Positions 25,167-33,937 of a stretch of DNA of 48,599 nucleotides are shown here, piece by piece. Location of the stretch: positions 1 to 48,599 of the forward strand of contig DATAYY010000109.1 in NCBI GenBank assembly GCA_036272325.1, given 5' to 3'. The DNA comes from Schlegelella_A sp036272325. GTDB taxonomy: Bacteria; Pseudomonadota; Gammaproteobacteria; Burkholderiales; Burkholderiaceae_C. Position 1 is the stretch's first letter, and every line of letters begins with the position of its first letter. A program made the translations under genes and the position numbers. The notes beneath the pieces are model-generated. The model had not been told where the DNA came from. It saw only the letters and a program-made list of their open reading frames with translations, and searched no databases.

Positions 25167-26386
25167 AACGCGTCGACGGCTTCGGCGAGCCGCTCGACGT
25201 CCGCCGGGTCGTTATAGACCTGCAACGAGACACGTACCCAGAGCGCGCCGGCTCGCGCGATCACCGGCACCTCGATCGCGTGGCGCTCGAGGAGCGCGTC
25301 GCGCAGCTGTTGCGCCGTGGCCGGGTCGCCGGCGCCGAACCGCTCGGGCAGCGGCACCGTGACCATGCAGCCGACCATCGATTCCGGCGTCGCCCAGCTG
25401 CGCCGCCAGCGCCGCGTCAGCATCGCCGCACTCGCGAGCGCGAGGGCGCGGTTGTGGCTGCGCATCGCGTCGACGCCGAGAACGTCGCGCATGAAGTCGA
25501 GCGCCGCCGGCGCGGCGAGCCATGGCGTCGGGTCGCGCGTTCCGGTCCAGTCGAACTCCTGCAACCAGTCGCCGCTCGTCACTCCCCACGACAGCACGCC
25601 CGGATGGAGGTCGCGGCGCCGGTCGGGAGCGGCCCAGAGGACGCCGCAGCTGCGCGGCGCGAACGCCCACTTGTGCAGATTGGCGGCGTACCAGTCGACG
25701 CCGAGGCTGGCGATGTCGACCTCGATCGCTCCCGGCGCGTGCGCACCGTCGACGAGGACGGGAACGCCACGGCTGCGGCACGCCGCCGCCATCTCGGCGA
25801 GCGGCAGGACGAGCGCCGTCTCCGACGTGACGTGATCGAGCAGCGCGATCCGCGTCCGCGGCGTGATCGCGCGCTCGAGCGCCCGCACGCAGTCGGCCGG
25901 ATCGTGGACCGGGAACGGCAGCTCGACGCTGGCGAGCGTCACGCCGCGCGCGCGGGCGATAAACGCAGCGGCGCGGGCGAGGCCGCCGTAGGCGTGGTCG
26001 TGGATGAGGATCTCGTCGCCGGGCTGCAGCGCGAACGAGCGCAGCACGGCGTTGACGCCGCTGCTGGCGTTGTCGACGAAGGCGAGGCCGTCGCCGTCGA
26101 CGCCGAGGAAGCGCGCGACTTCGTCGGCTGCGGCGCGTAGGCGCGGCGCCTGCGGCGGCGGCGTCAGGCCGAGCTGCATCAGCTCGCGGATCATGAAGCG
26201 CGCCGGATGGCGCTCGATCTCGTCGAGCAGCGCGCTGCGCGCGCGCAGAACAACGTTCGGCGTGACGCCGACGGTGCCGTGGTTCAGGTAGATCGCGCCG
26301 GGCTCGAGCGGAAAGTGCGCGAGCATCGCGCGCCCGAAGCGCGCCGGCGGGATGGCGGTGGCGGGCTGCAACAGCATCGCCTCCAT
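25163..26386 (-). CDS. Class V aminotransferase (isopenicillin-N epimerase-like)
   Basis: A fold-type I PLP enzyme of 407 residues. Typical parts: AIYLNHGTVGVTP at the start, FVDNASSGVNAVLRSF, DHAYGGL, LDHVTSETALVLPL, VDGAHAPGAIEVDI and the PLP-binding lysine in NLHKWAFAPRSCGVLW. This pattern matches the isopenicillin-N-epimerase-like branch of class V, which includes cysteine desulfurase relatives, epimerases and lyases, so the reaction cannot be fixed. The start at 26386 was chosen over 26497 because the added residues are Arg/Gly-rich and unlike the family. Its stop overlaps the start of the downstream sensor kinase by four bases. The small secreted protein gene ends 58 bases upstream. Confidence 0.85.
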   Translation of the reverse strand: MEAMLLQPATAIPPARFGRAMLAHFPLEPGAIYLNHGTVGVTPNVVLRARSALLDEIERHPARFMIRELMQLGLTPPPQAPRLRAAADEVARFLGVDGDGLAFVDNASSGVNAVLRSFALQPGDEILIHDHAYGGLARAAAFIARARGVTLASVELPFPVHDPADCVRALERAITPRTRIALLDHVTSETALVLPLAEMAAACRSRGVPVLVDGAHAPGAIEVDIASLGVDWYAANLHKWAFAPRSCGVLWAAPDRRRDLHPGVLSWGVTSGDWLQEFDWTGTRDPTPWLAAPAALDFMRDVLGVDAMRSHNRALALASAAMLTRRWRRSWATPESMVGCMVTVPLPERFGAGDPATAQQLRDALLERHAIEVPVIARAGALWVRVSLQVYNDPADVERLAEAVDAL

Positions 26387-26444
26387 TGTGGGGCGATCGC
26401 TGCCGCTGCTGCCGCCGTCGCGCCCCCGCCGTCCGCGCGCCAGG

Positions 26445-26726
26445 TCAGTCGGTCCGCCCGGCCCTCGCCATTTGCTGGTGGTAGTCCTCGTGAGCACGCT
26501 TCAGGCAGGCCTGCTGCGCGCCGTGGTCATGGTCTTTTGCGCACGCGCGCTCGGCCTCGGCGAGCACGGCGCCCGCCTCGTGCCGCGCCGCTTGCGGGCT
26601 CTCGCGCGTCGGCTCCATGCTGCCGATGACGATCCTGGTCTGGCTGTCGTTGCCTTCAGCGACCGCTGGGGTGGCCTGGGCGGCGGCACCGACGACCAGC
26701 GCCGCCGCGATGATCGAGATCTTCAC
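26445..26726 (-). CDS. Small secreted protein with a cysteine pair, unknown function
   Basis: A 93-residue protein starting with GTG. The start is fixed by a good ribosome-binding site (AAAGGAG) a few bases upstream. A classical signal peptide with predicted cleavage after AVA at about residue 23 directs export. The mature part is mostly charged helix with two cysteines (about 62 and 74) in CAKDHDHGAQQAC, which could form a disulfide or bind a metal with the nearby histidines. No family was recognised. It lies just upstream of the aminotransferase - sensor kinase pair on the same strand, and downstream of a decayed SDR gene. Confidence 0.7.
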   Translation of the reverse strand: MKISIIAAALVVGAAAQATPAVAEGNDSQTRIVIGSMEPTRESPQAARHEAGAVLAEAERACAKDHDHGAQQACLKRAHEDYHQQMARAGRTD

Positions 26727-26802
26727 GCTTGACTCCTTTACAAAAGTGCGCCCGATCGGGCTGGACCCGGTTCGATCGCGAACGCGCACATCGAGTTCAC
26801 TC

Positions 26803-27157
26803 AGGAAGGCGCCGATGACGTTGACGCCGTAGATGCGATGAAGTCGTCGGCATCGAGGCCGTCGAGGTCCTTCGCAGCGACGAACTGGTCGTGCCGGCGT
26901 GTTGACGAGGACGTTGGCACGGCGAAGCGCTGCCCGACCTCGGCCGCGAGACGGCGGCAGTCCGCAGCGACCGCGATGTCGGCGCAAACGACGAGCGCGT
27001 CGGCGCCGAGTGCGCGACATTCCGCGGCGACGGCCTCGGCGGGCGCGGCCTCGCGCGAGTAGTTGACGACGACTCCAGCTTGCCTGGCGTACAGCCGCAC
27101 CGTCGCAGCGGCGATTCCGGACGACGAGCCGGTGACGATGCAGACCTTGCGCTCGTC
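26803..27157 (-). pseudogene. Decayed short-chain dehydrogenase (SDR) remnant
   Basis: The minus strand carries an SDR N-terminus: VCIVTGSSSGIAAATVRLYA (nucleotide-binding glycine motif, here slightly altered), then VVVNYSREA and ALVVCADIAV. After AEVGQRF the homology jumps to another frame for ANVLVNTPA, where the family has NVLVNNAG. It returns for FVAAKDLDGLDADDFIA and jumps again for IYGVNVIGAF. At least three frame changes are needed. The catalytic Tyr-xxx-Lys half is absent. No start codon is in place. It follows the aldo/keto reductase stop directly and was probably the third gene of that redox group. The bases from 26727 to 26802 show nothing recognisable. Confidence 0.75.
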
Positions 27158-27161
27158 CGTG

Positions 27162-28229
27162 TCAGCCCTGCCCCGTTTTCGCCGCCCGACGCGCCGCGGC
27201 GAGCTGCTTCATCCGCACCTCGCCCTGGCGCGTGAACATCCAGCCCGGGTACTCGGCCGGCAGCCGGCTGGCGTCACCGAGCCGCGCGAGCTCGTCGGCG
27301 CCGAGCTCGACGGCGACGGCACCGAGGTTGTCGGCGAGCTGCTCGGGCTTCTTCGCGCCGATGATGACGCTCGTCACCGCCGGCTGGTGCAGCAGCCAGG
27401 CGAGCGCGATCTGCGCCACCGAGACGCCGCGCGCCGTCGCGATCCCGCGCATGACGTCGATGCAGTCGAACGCGCGCTCCCGGTCGAGCGGCGGAAAGTC
27501 GAACGCGGTGCGCCGGCTGCCCGCCTCGCCCTGCTGGTCGCGGCCGTACTTGCCGCTCAGGAAGCCCCCCGCGAGCGGGCTCCAGACGAGGAGGCCCAGG
27601 CCTTCGCTCTGCAGCATCGGCACCAGCTCGCGCTCGAGGTCGCGGCCGGCGATCGTGTAGTACGCCTGCAGGCTCTCGAAGCGGGCGAGGCCGAGCCGCT
27701 CCGAGATCCCGATCGCCTTCATGATCTGCCACGCCGCCCAGTTGGAGACGCCGACGTAGCGGACGTGGCCGTGCTCGACCAGAGTGTCGAGCGCACGCAC
27801 GGTCTCCTCGATCGGCGTCGCCGGATCGAAGCCATGAATCTGGTAGAGGTCGACGTGATCGAGCTGCAACCGGCGCAGGCTCTCCTTCAGCGCCGAGACG
27901 ATGTGGCTTCGCGTCGCGCCGCGCATGTTGGCGCCGGGGCCGGTCTCGCCGAACGCCTTGGTCGCGACGACGACGCTCTCGCGCGCGACCTTCAGGTTCT
28001 TCAGCGCCTGGCCGGTGATCTCCTCCGAGCGACCGCCGGCGTAGACATCGGCGGTGTCGATGAAGTTGATGCCGGCGTCGATCGCGCCGCCGACGATGCG
28101 CTCGGCGTCGTCCTGCTGAAGGCGGCCGATCCGGCCCCAGAGGCCCTCGTCGCCGCCGCCAAAGGTCATCGTGCCGAGGCAGAGTTCGGAGACGAAGAGG
28201 CCGGTGCGGCCGAGCAGGTTGAGCTTCAT
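27162..28229 (-). CDS. Aldo/keto reductase
   Basis: NADPH-dependent oxidoreductase with a TIM-barrel fold, 355 residues. Family marks: GRTGLFVSELCLGTMTFGG, FIDTADVYAGGRSEE (catalytic Asp and Tyr), VVATKAFG (catalytic Lys), VDLYQIHGFD (catalytic His), YVGVSNWAAWQ, and SVIIGAKKPEQLADNL near the C-terminal cofactor site. The start has an AGAGGA element about eight bases upstream. It lies 41 bases after an OYE-family reductase gene and directly before an SDR remnant, which suggests a former three-gene reductase operon. The substrate is unknown. Confidence 0.9.
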   Translation of the reverse strand: MKLNLLGRTGLFVSELCLGTMTFGGGDEGLWGRIGRLQQDDAERIVGGAIDAGINFIDTADVYAGGRSEEITGQALKNLKVARESVVVATKAFGETGPGANMRGATRSHIVSALKESLRRLQLDHVDLYQIHGFDPATPIEETVRALDTLVEHGHVRYVGVSNWAAWQIMKAIGISERLGLARFESLQAYYTIAGRDLERELVPMLQSEGLGLLVWSPLAGGFLSGKYGRDQQGEAGSRRTAFDFPPLDRERAFDCIDVMRGIATARGVSVAQIALAWLLHQPAVTSVIIGAKKPEQLADNLGAVAVELGADELARLGDASRLPAEYPGWMFTRQGEVRMKQLAAARRAAKTGQG

Positions 28230-28270
28230 GGCGTTTTCCTCTTGGTGGTGTCCAGGCGCGACTCGGCGCG

Positions 28271-29386
28271 TCAGCGAGCGCCGAACGATGCGCTCTCGAA
28301 CAGATCCTTGTATTGGCGTGGTTGCGAGCGCCAGTATTGAGGCGGTGCGACGACGCGGGCGCCGAGCTTCGCCGCGGCGTGCCACGGCCAGCGCGGGTCG
28401 TAGAGCATCGCGCGGGCGAGCGAGACGGCGTCGGCCTCGCCGCCGGCCACGATCGCCTCGGCCTGGTCGGCCTCGGTGATGAGGCCGACCGCGATCGTCG
28501 GGAGGCCGACCTCGGCCTTGACCCGCGCCGCGAACGGCACCTGGTAGCCCGGGCCGATCTTGATCGTCTGCTGCGGCGAGACCCCTCCGCTCGAGACGTG
28601 GATCGCCGCGCAGCCACGTGCCTTCAGCGCCTGCGCGAGCGCGACCGTGCCCTCGATGTCCCAGCCGGCGGGCACCCAGTCGGTCGCCGAGACGCGTGCC
28701 CAGACCGGTCTTTCGGCCGGGAACGCGGCACGGACGACCTCGAAGATCTCGAGCGGAAAACGGATCCGGTTCTCGAGGCTGCCGCCATAGCTGTCGGTCC
28801 GCTTGTTGGCGATCGGCGAGAGGAACTGATGCAGCAGGTAGCCGTGCGCAGCGTGAATCTCGACGCCGTCGATGCCGAGCCGAGCCGCGCGCGCGGCAGC
28901 GCGCGCGAAGTCGGCGCGGATCTTCTCCATGCCGGCAGCGTCGAGCGCGGCCGGCGGCTGTTCGCCCGTGGCGTGCGGCACCGCCGACGGCGCGACGCTC
29001 TGCCAGCCGCCGGGATCGCCGATCGGCACCTGCGCGCCGCCTTGCCACGGCGCCCGGCTCGACGCCTTGCGGCCGGCGTGCGCCAGCTGCATGCCGATCG
29101 CGATCGGCGCATGGGCGCGCACGCCAGCGAGGACACGCGCGAGCGCTGCCTCGTTGGCGTCGCTGTAGAGGCCGAGGTCGGTGGCCGTGATGCGCCCTTG
29201 CGCCGAGACCGCAGTCGCCTCGACGATCAGGAGGCCTGCCCCCGAAAGCGCGAGGTGGCCGAGGTGGATCAAGTGCCAGTCTCCTGCCGAGCCTTCGCTC
29301 GCCGAGTACTGGCACATCGGCGCGACGATGATGCGGTTGGCCAGGCGAAGCTTGCCGATCTCGATCGGCTCGAACAGGTGGCTCAT
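28271..29386 (-). CDS. Old yellow enzyme family NADH:flavin oxidoreductase (YqjM-like)
   Basis: FMN-dependent ene-reductase, 371 residues, normal for the YqjM/NamA class. Marks: IIVAPMCQYSASEG with the class-typical cysteine, QLAHAGRKAS, FARAAARAARLGIDGVEIHA, then AHGYLLHQFLSP, NKRTDSYGGSLENR, and HVSSGGVSPQQ. The C-terminal part has LARAMLYDPRWPWHAA and QYWRSQP, including the arginine that completes the neighbouring active site in this class. It is the first gene of the OYE - aldo/keto reductase - SDR remnant group and lies 135 bases after the HTH/TPR gene. Reduction of activated C=C bonds is the family role; the physiological substrate is unknown. Confidence 0.92.
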   Translation of the reverse strand: MSHLFEPIEIGKLRLANRIIVAPMCQYSASEGSAGDWHLIHLGHLALSGAGLLIVEATAVSAQGRITATDLGLYSDANEAALARVLAGVRAHAPIAIGMQLAHAGRKASSRAPWQGGAQVPIGDPGGWQSVAPSAVPHATGEQPPAALDAAGMEKIRADFARAAARAARLGIDGVEIHAAHGYLLHQFLSPIANKRTDSYGGSLENRIRFPLEIFEVVRAAFPAERPVWARVSATDWVPAGWDIEGTVALAQALKARGCAAIHVSSGGVSPQQTIKIGPGYQVPFAARVKAEVGLPTIAVGLITEADQAEAIVAGGEADAVSLARAMLYDPRWPWHAAAKLGARVVAPPQYWRSQPRQYKDLFESASFGAR

Positions 29387-29521
29387 GGGCGCGACGGCAC
29401 GGCGTGGGAGTGCGACGAGGATACGGCCACGCTTCGTCTCGCGTCGCTCACGCCGCTCGCAGCAGCGTGGCTGCGTGGTCCGTCTCTGCAGCGACGACTC
29501 CCGTCGCCCGTCAACGGCCCG

Positions 29522-30364
29522 TCAGCGCGGCCGCTGCAGGCGCCGGTAGGCGTTGAAGTGGCGCACCGCCTGCTTCGCGTCGCCGAGCTGCTGGTGCAGG
29601 CGGGCGGCGTTGTAGTGGGCGTCGGCAAGGTCGGGCGCGAGCCGCAGCGACGCGTGGTAGCTCGCCAGCGCCGCGGCCGCGTCGCCGCGGTCCTCGAGCG
29701 CGATCGCGCGGTTGAAGTGGAGCAGCGCCTCGTGCGGTTTTCGCCGCAGCGCCTCGTCGTAGAGCGCGACCGCCTCGTCGAAGCGATGGTTCTCGCACAG
29801 CAGCGCGCCGAGATTGAGATAGGCGTCGGCGTGCATCGGGTCGATCTCGACCACGCGCCGATAGGCCGCCTCGGCGGCCTTGCGGTCGCTCGCTTCGAAC
29901 GCTTCGGCGCGGCGGAACCACGCCGCGGCATCGGCCGGCGGCGCCACCGCGCGGGCTGGCGCGCGCTGCAGGAAGGCGACGTTGCCGGCGACCGGGGCCA
30001 GCTCGAAGTCCATCACCAGCTGGCCGGTGTCGGCTTGCCACTGCGAGCGGCCTTCCCGCACGGTGACGTCGTTGCCGACCGCGGTGATGCGCAGGCCGCT
30101 GAACGGCAGCTCGGCCGGCAGCGTCGCCCTGAGGCGGCGCAGCGACGCCAAGATCCTGCGCGCCGGAATCTTCGCCGCCTGCAGCTCGACCGCTGTGCGC
30201 AGCAGCACGATGTCGCGAAAGGTGAAGCGGTATTCGTTGCGCTTGCCGCGGCTCGGGGTCACGAAGCCGGCAGCGATCAGCCCGGCGACAACGCCGCGCG
30301 AGAGGCCCAGCATCTCCTGGATGCTGCGAATCGTGTAGGTGTTCGGGTCGGGCTCTCGCGTCAC
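29522..30364 (-). CDS. MerR-like HTH protein with C-terminal TPR repeats, coupled to ku
   Basis: A 280-residue protein with two unlike halves. Residues about 8-75 form a MerR-type winged helix: YTIRSIQEMLGLSRGVVAGL, then RFTFRDIVLLRTAVELQAAK. The middle (about 85-130) is predicted beta strand (LRITAVGNDVTVREG). Residues about 150-275 hold three to four TPR units, for example AEAAYRRVVEIDPMHADAYL and ASYHASLRLAPDLADAHYN. It starts with GTG overlapping the ku stop as GTGA, so it is translated with ku. MerR proteins normally bind DNA as dimers and TPRs bind proteins; a regulator or an end-joining accessory factor are both possible. No symbol is known to me. Confidence 0.8.
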   Translation of the reverse strand: MTREPDPNTYTIRSIQEMLGLSRGVVAGLIAAGFVTPSRGKRNEYRFTFRDIVLLRTAVELQAAKIPARRILASLRRLRATLPAELPFSGLRITAVGNDVTVREGRSQWQADTGQLVMDFELAPVAGNVAFLQRAPARAVAPPADAAAWFRRAEAFEASDRKAAEAAYRRVVEIDPMHADAYLNLGALLCENHRFDEAVALYDEALRRKPHEALLHFNRAIALEDRGDAAAALASYHASLRLAPDLADAHYNAARLHQQLGDAKQAVRHFNAYRRLQRPR

Positions 30365-31290
30365 TTCCGGGCCCGCGTGCGCGCCGGAGCGGCGGCAGCC
30401 TCTTCGACCTTCGCCGCGCGCTTGACGCCCTTGCGTTCCTTCGTCGCCTCGGCCGGCGCCGGCACCGCCGCGACTGGCTCGGCCTTCGCCGGCGCCGACT
30501 TCTTCGCGGCGCCCGCCTTGCCCAGGCTCGCACGGAGCGCTTCGACGAGGTCGATCACCTGCGCGCCGCCCGAGGCCGGCTCGTGCGGCTCGTTGGCGAC
30601 GATCTGCTTGCCGGCGATCTTGCCGTCGATCGCCTGCAGGATGCGCTTCTTCTCCTCGTCCTCGAACAGAGTCGGGTCGTAGGTGTCCTCGGAGATCTGC
30701 TCGATCAGCTGCATCGCGAGCTTGAGCTCGGCGGGCGAGACCTGGACCTGCTCGATGTCGAGCTCCTTCATCGAGCGCACTTCGTCCGCGTAGAGAAGTT
30801 GCTGCAGGACGAGGCCGTCTTCGGCCGGCCGCACCTGGACGACGTATTGCTTGGCTTTCCAGGCCCACTTGGCGAGCGCGCAGCGGCCGCTCTGGCGCAT
30901 CGCCTCGATCAGCAGGTTGTATGGCTTGGCGCCGCGCTTGTCGGGCGCGAGGTAGTAGGCCTTGTCGTAGAAGATCGGATCGACCGCCTTCTCGGGGATG
31001 AAGGCGACGATGTCGATCGTGTGGCTCGGGCTTTCCTGCAGCGCCTTCAGCTCCTCGGGCTGGAAGATGACGAACCGGTCCTTCTCGAACTCGTAGCCCT
31101 TGACCATTTCGGCGCGCTCGACGATGTGCTGGTCTTTCTCGGAGACGTACTGCTGCTTCAGCCGCGAGCCGTCCTTGTCGAGCATGTTGAAGCGGACGCT
31201 CGCCGCGCTCTCGGTCGCCGAATAGAGCTTGACCGGAATCGACACCAGGCCGAACGAGAGGGAGAGCGAAGCGATCGAGCGGGCGGCCAT
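30361..31290 (-). CDS. ku: Ku, DNA end-binding protein of NHEJ
   Basis: Bacterial homodimeric Ku, which rings broken DNA ends and recruits LigD; 309 residues. The core (about 1-250) opens with ARSIASLSLSFGLVSIPVKL. It contains FNMLDKDGSRLKQQYV, VKGYEFEKDRFVIF, DIVAFIPEKAVDPIFYDKAY and LIEQISEDTYDP. A low-complexity Lys/Ala-rich tail (about 255-309) fits the DNA-binding C-terminal extension. The start at 31290 has GAGGAG six bases upstream. It follows ligD by 82 bases on the same strand and overlaps the HTH/TPR gene by four bases. Confidence 0.96.
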   Translation of the reverse strand: MAARSIASLSLSFGLVSIPVKLYSATESAASVRFNMLDKDGSRLKQQYVSEKDQHIVERAEMVKGYEFEKDRFVIFQPEELKALQESPSHTIDIVAFIPEKAVDPIFYDKAYYLAPDKRGAKPYNLLIEAMRQSGRCALAKWAWKAKQYVVQVRPAEDGLVLQQLLYADEVRSMKELDIEQVQVSPAELKLAMQLIEQISEDTYDPTLFEDEEKKRILQAIDGKIAGKQIVANEPHEPASGGAQVIDLVEALRASLGKAGAAKKSAPAKAEPVAAVPAPAEATKERKGVKRAAKVEEAAAAPARTRARK

Positions 31291-31372
31291 CAGAGCTCCT
31301 CGAAGTCTCGGGTCCGCCCGGCAGCCGCGCCGCGAAGCGGACGGGCAATATACGGGCAAGCCCTGTGCCTTG

Positions 31373-33937
31373 TCACCCCGCGCCGTTGCGCGATGCCGAC
31401 GCCTTGAAGCCGAGCGTTTTCATCCCCGCGGCGAGGTTCTGGCGCGTCGTCCAGTATTCGGCCCAGGGGTCGTTCGCTTCGAAGCTCAAGTATTCGCGTG
31501 CGGTCAGCACCGTCCATTGCGCCGCGCCCTTGAGCGCCATCAGCTGCTCCCAGGCGACCGGCATCGACACGCCCAGGCCCGGACGCGACCGTGCCGAAAA
31601 CGCCGTGGCGGTCGTCTGGCCGTGGCCGTTCCTCAGGTAGTCGACGAAGATCCTGCCGATCCGGTTGCTGCCGCCGCTCTTGGCGACGAAGCGCTGCGGG
31701 ATCGTTTTCGCCAAATGCGTCACGACCGCCGCCGAGAATTCCTTGACGACGTCGTAGCCGAGCCTGGGCACGATCGGCACGACCACGTGCAGCCCCTTGC
31801 CGCCGCTCGTCTTCAGCCAGCTCGCGAGGCCGAGCTCGGTCAGCATCGCGCGCGTCAGCAGCGCCGCTTCCTGCACCTGCGCCCACGTCACGCCCTCGCC
31901 CGGGTCGAGATCGAAGACGATGCGATCGGGCTGGTCGATCTTCTTCGCCGTCGAGTTCCAGGTGTGGAACTCGATCGTGTTCATCTGCGCCGCCGAGACG
32001 AGCGCATCCGGCGTGTCGACGGCGAGCAGCGCAGAGTGGCCGGGCCAGAGCTTGCGGTCGAGCTCGCGCAGGCCGGGCAGGCGCGTTTCCGGATGCTTCT
32101 GGAAGAACAGCTCTCCGGTGATCCCTTCGGGCGCACGCACGAGCGAGACCGGCCGGTCCTTCAGATGCGGCAGGATGCGCTCGGCGATGCTCTCGTAGTA
32201 GCGAACGAGCGTCACCTTGGTGATGCCGGTCGACGGATCGATCACGCGCTCGGGGTTGGTGACCTTGACGCTCGACGCCGGCGCTGCCGGATGGACGGCG
32301 CTGCCCGCGGCCGGTGCCGCCGCGAGCTCGCGCGTCACCTCGCGCGCCGGCTTGTCGGGTCGCAAACCGACGAACACGCCATGGCGGACATGGCCGTCGG
32401 CAGTCCATTCGCGAAACGACACCTCGGCGACGAGCTCGGGGCGTGCCCAGCGCTCGCCGCCGGCGACGCGGCGCGACCAGCGGCCGGGCGCGATCGACGC
32501 GATCGAGAGCGTCGGCGTCTTCGTCTCGAGCGCGACCAGTCGCCGGTGCAGGTCGCGGGCGCTGCGCGCGTCCCAGCCGGTGCCGACGTTGCCGGCGTAG
32601 GTCAGCTCACCGCCTTCATAGGTGCCGAGGAAGAGGCTGCCGACCTCGCCACTGGCGCCGGCGCGCTCGGTGAAGCCGCAGACCACGAACTCCTGGCGCT
32701 GCGCGCACTTGAGCTTCAGCCAGCTGTCGCTGCGCTGCGAGACGTACGGCGCGCCGGGGCGCTTGACGATGATCCCCTCGAGCTGCATCTGGCGCGCCGC
32801 CTCGAGCATCTGCGCCGGCGACGCCGGAAACGCCTGGCTGAGGCGGACGCGATCGCCGCCGGTCTTCGCGAGCAGCGACGCGAGCAGCGCGCGACGCGCG
32901 CGCAGCGGCACCTTGCGGAGGTCCTTGCCGTCATGGAACGGCAGGTCGAACACGAAGTACTCGATCGTTTCGCTCGCCGCGTTGTCGATCGCGTTCTGCA
33001 GTGCGTTGAACTCGGGCAGGCCGCCCTCGCCCATGACGACGATCTCGCCGTCGAGCCAGGCAGAGGCGATGCCGAGCGACTCGACCGCGGCGGCGAGCGG
33101 CTTCATCTTGTCGGTCCAGTCGTGGCCGCCACGGGTGACGAGCCTTGCGTTGCCATGCTCGATGCGCGCCATCAGCCGGTAGCCGTCGAACTTCGTCTCG
33201 ACGATCCAGTCGCCGGCGGGCGCCACGGCGACCAGCGTCGCGAGCTGTGGCTCGAGCTTCGCCGGCAGCGGCGCGCGCACGGCGGCCGAGAGGTCGGGCG
33301 CGTCCGCCGCGTCCGCCGCGGCGCCGGCATCGGCGCCCGCGGCATCTCCGGCGCGCGGCTCGCGCTCCTCGATCAGGCCGAGCGGCCTGGCGACGACGCT
33401 GTCGGGCAGCGCCGTGATGACGTCGTACTCGGCAATCGGCCGTGCCCAGGCGTCCTTCTTCTTGAACAGCATCCAGGCGTCCTGCTTGTCGCCCGGCTTG
33501 GCGATGCGGACGAGCTCCCAGAGGCCCGCAAGCTTTTCGCCGTGGAGACGAAAGACGAGCTTGCCCTTCGCCATGCCGTCGCGCGGGTCGCCTTCGGGCG
33601 CCCATGTGCCGCGGTCCCAGACGATGACCGTGCCGGCGCCGTACTGGCGCGGCGGAATCGTGCCTTCGAAGCCGGCGTAGTCGAGCGGATGGTCCTCGAC
33701 ATGGATCGCCATCTGCATCTTCGACGGATCGAACGAGGGTCCCTTGGGCACGGCCCAGCTGACGAGGACGCCGTCGAGCTCGAGGCGAAAGTCGTAGTGC
33801 AGGCGGCTCGCCCAGTGCTTCTGGACAACGAACGACAGGTGGTCGCTTCCGGGCGCTGCCGCCGCTTCGCCGGCGGGCTCCGACGTGAGGTCGAAGTTGC
33901 GCTTCTGGCGATAGATCGAGAGCGGTGGTTGCGCCAT
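31373..33937 (-). CDS. ligD: LigD, multidomain NHEJ ligase (phosphoesterase-ligase-polymerase)
   Basis: Three-domain end-joining enzyme, 854 residues, domain order as in Pseudomonas LigD (about 840). The 3'-phosphoesterase (about 30-180) has FVVQKHWASRLHYDFRLE with His41, His47 and Asp49. A Ala/Asp-rich linker (about 195-215) leads to the ligase (about 225-530). Its nucleotidyl lysine is about residue 249 in ETKFDGYRL, with DGEIVVMGEGGLPEF and EGIIVKRPGAPY. The polymerase (about 560-854) shows VKVTNPERVIDPSTGITK, the DxD motif FDLDPGEG, and TSGGKGLHVVVPI. The start at 33937 is the first ATG before the phosphoesterase. It is the first gene of the leftward ligD-ku-HTH/TPR group. Confidence 0.95.
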   Translation of the reverse strand: MAQPPLSIYRQKRNFDLTSEPAGEAAAAPGSDHLSFVVQKHWASRLHYDFRLELDGVLVSWAVPKGPSFDPSKMQMAIHVEDHPLDYAGFEGTIPPRQYGAGTVIVWDRGTWAPEGDPRDGMAKGKLVFRLHGEKLAGLWELVRIAKPGDKQDAWMLFKKKDAWARPIAEYDVITALPDSVVARPLGLIEEREPRAGDAAGADAGAAADAADAPDLSAAVRAPLPAKLEPQLATLVAVAPAGDWIVETKFDGYRLMARIEHGNARLVTRGGHDWTDKMKPLAAAVESLGIASAWLDGEIVVMGEGGLPEFNALQNAIDNAASETIEYFVFDLPFHDGKDLRKVPLRARRALLASLLAKTGGDRVRLSQAFPASPAQMLEAARQMQLEGIIVKRPGAPYVSQRSDSWLKLKCAQRQEFVVCGFTERAGASGEVGSLFLGTYEGGELTYAGNVGTGWDARSARDLHRRLVALETKTPTLSIASIAPGRWSRRVAGGERWARPELVAEVSFREWTADGHVRHGVFVGLRPDKPAREVTRELAAAPAAGSAVHPAAPASSVKVTNPERVIDPSTGITKVTLVRYYESIAERILPHLKDRPVSLVRAPEGITGELFFQKHPETRLPGLRELDRKLWPGHSALLAVDTPDALVSAAQMNTIEFHTWNSTAKKIDQPDRIVFDLDPGEGVTWAQVQEAALLTRAMLTELGLASWLKTSGGKGLHVVVPIVPRLGYDVVKEFSAAVVTHLAKTIPQRFVAKSGGSNRIGRIFVDYLRNGHGQTTATAFSARSRPGLGVSMPVAWEQLMALKGAAQWTVLTAREYLSFEANDPWAEYWTTRQNLAAGMKTLGFKASASRNGAG

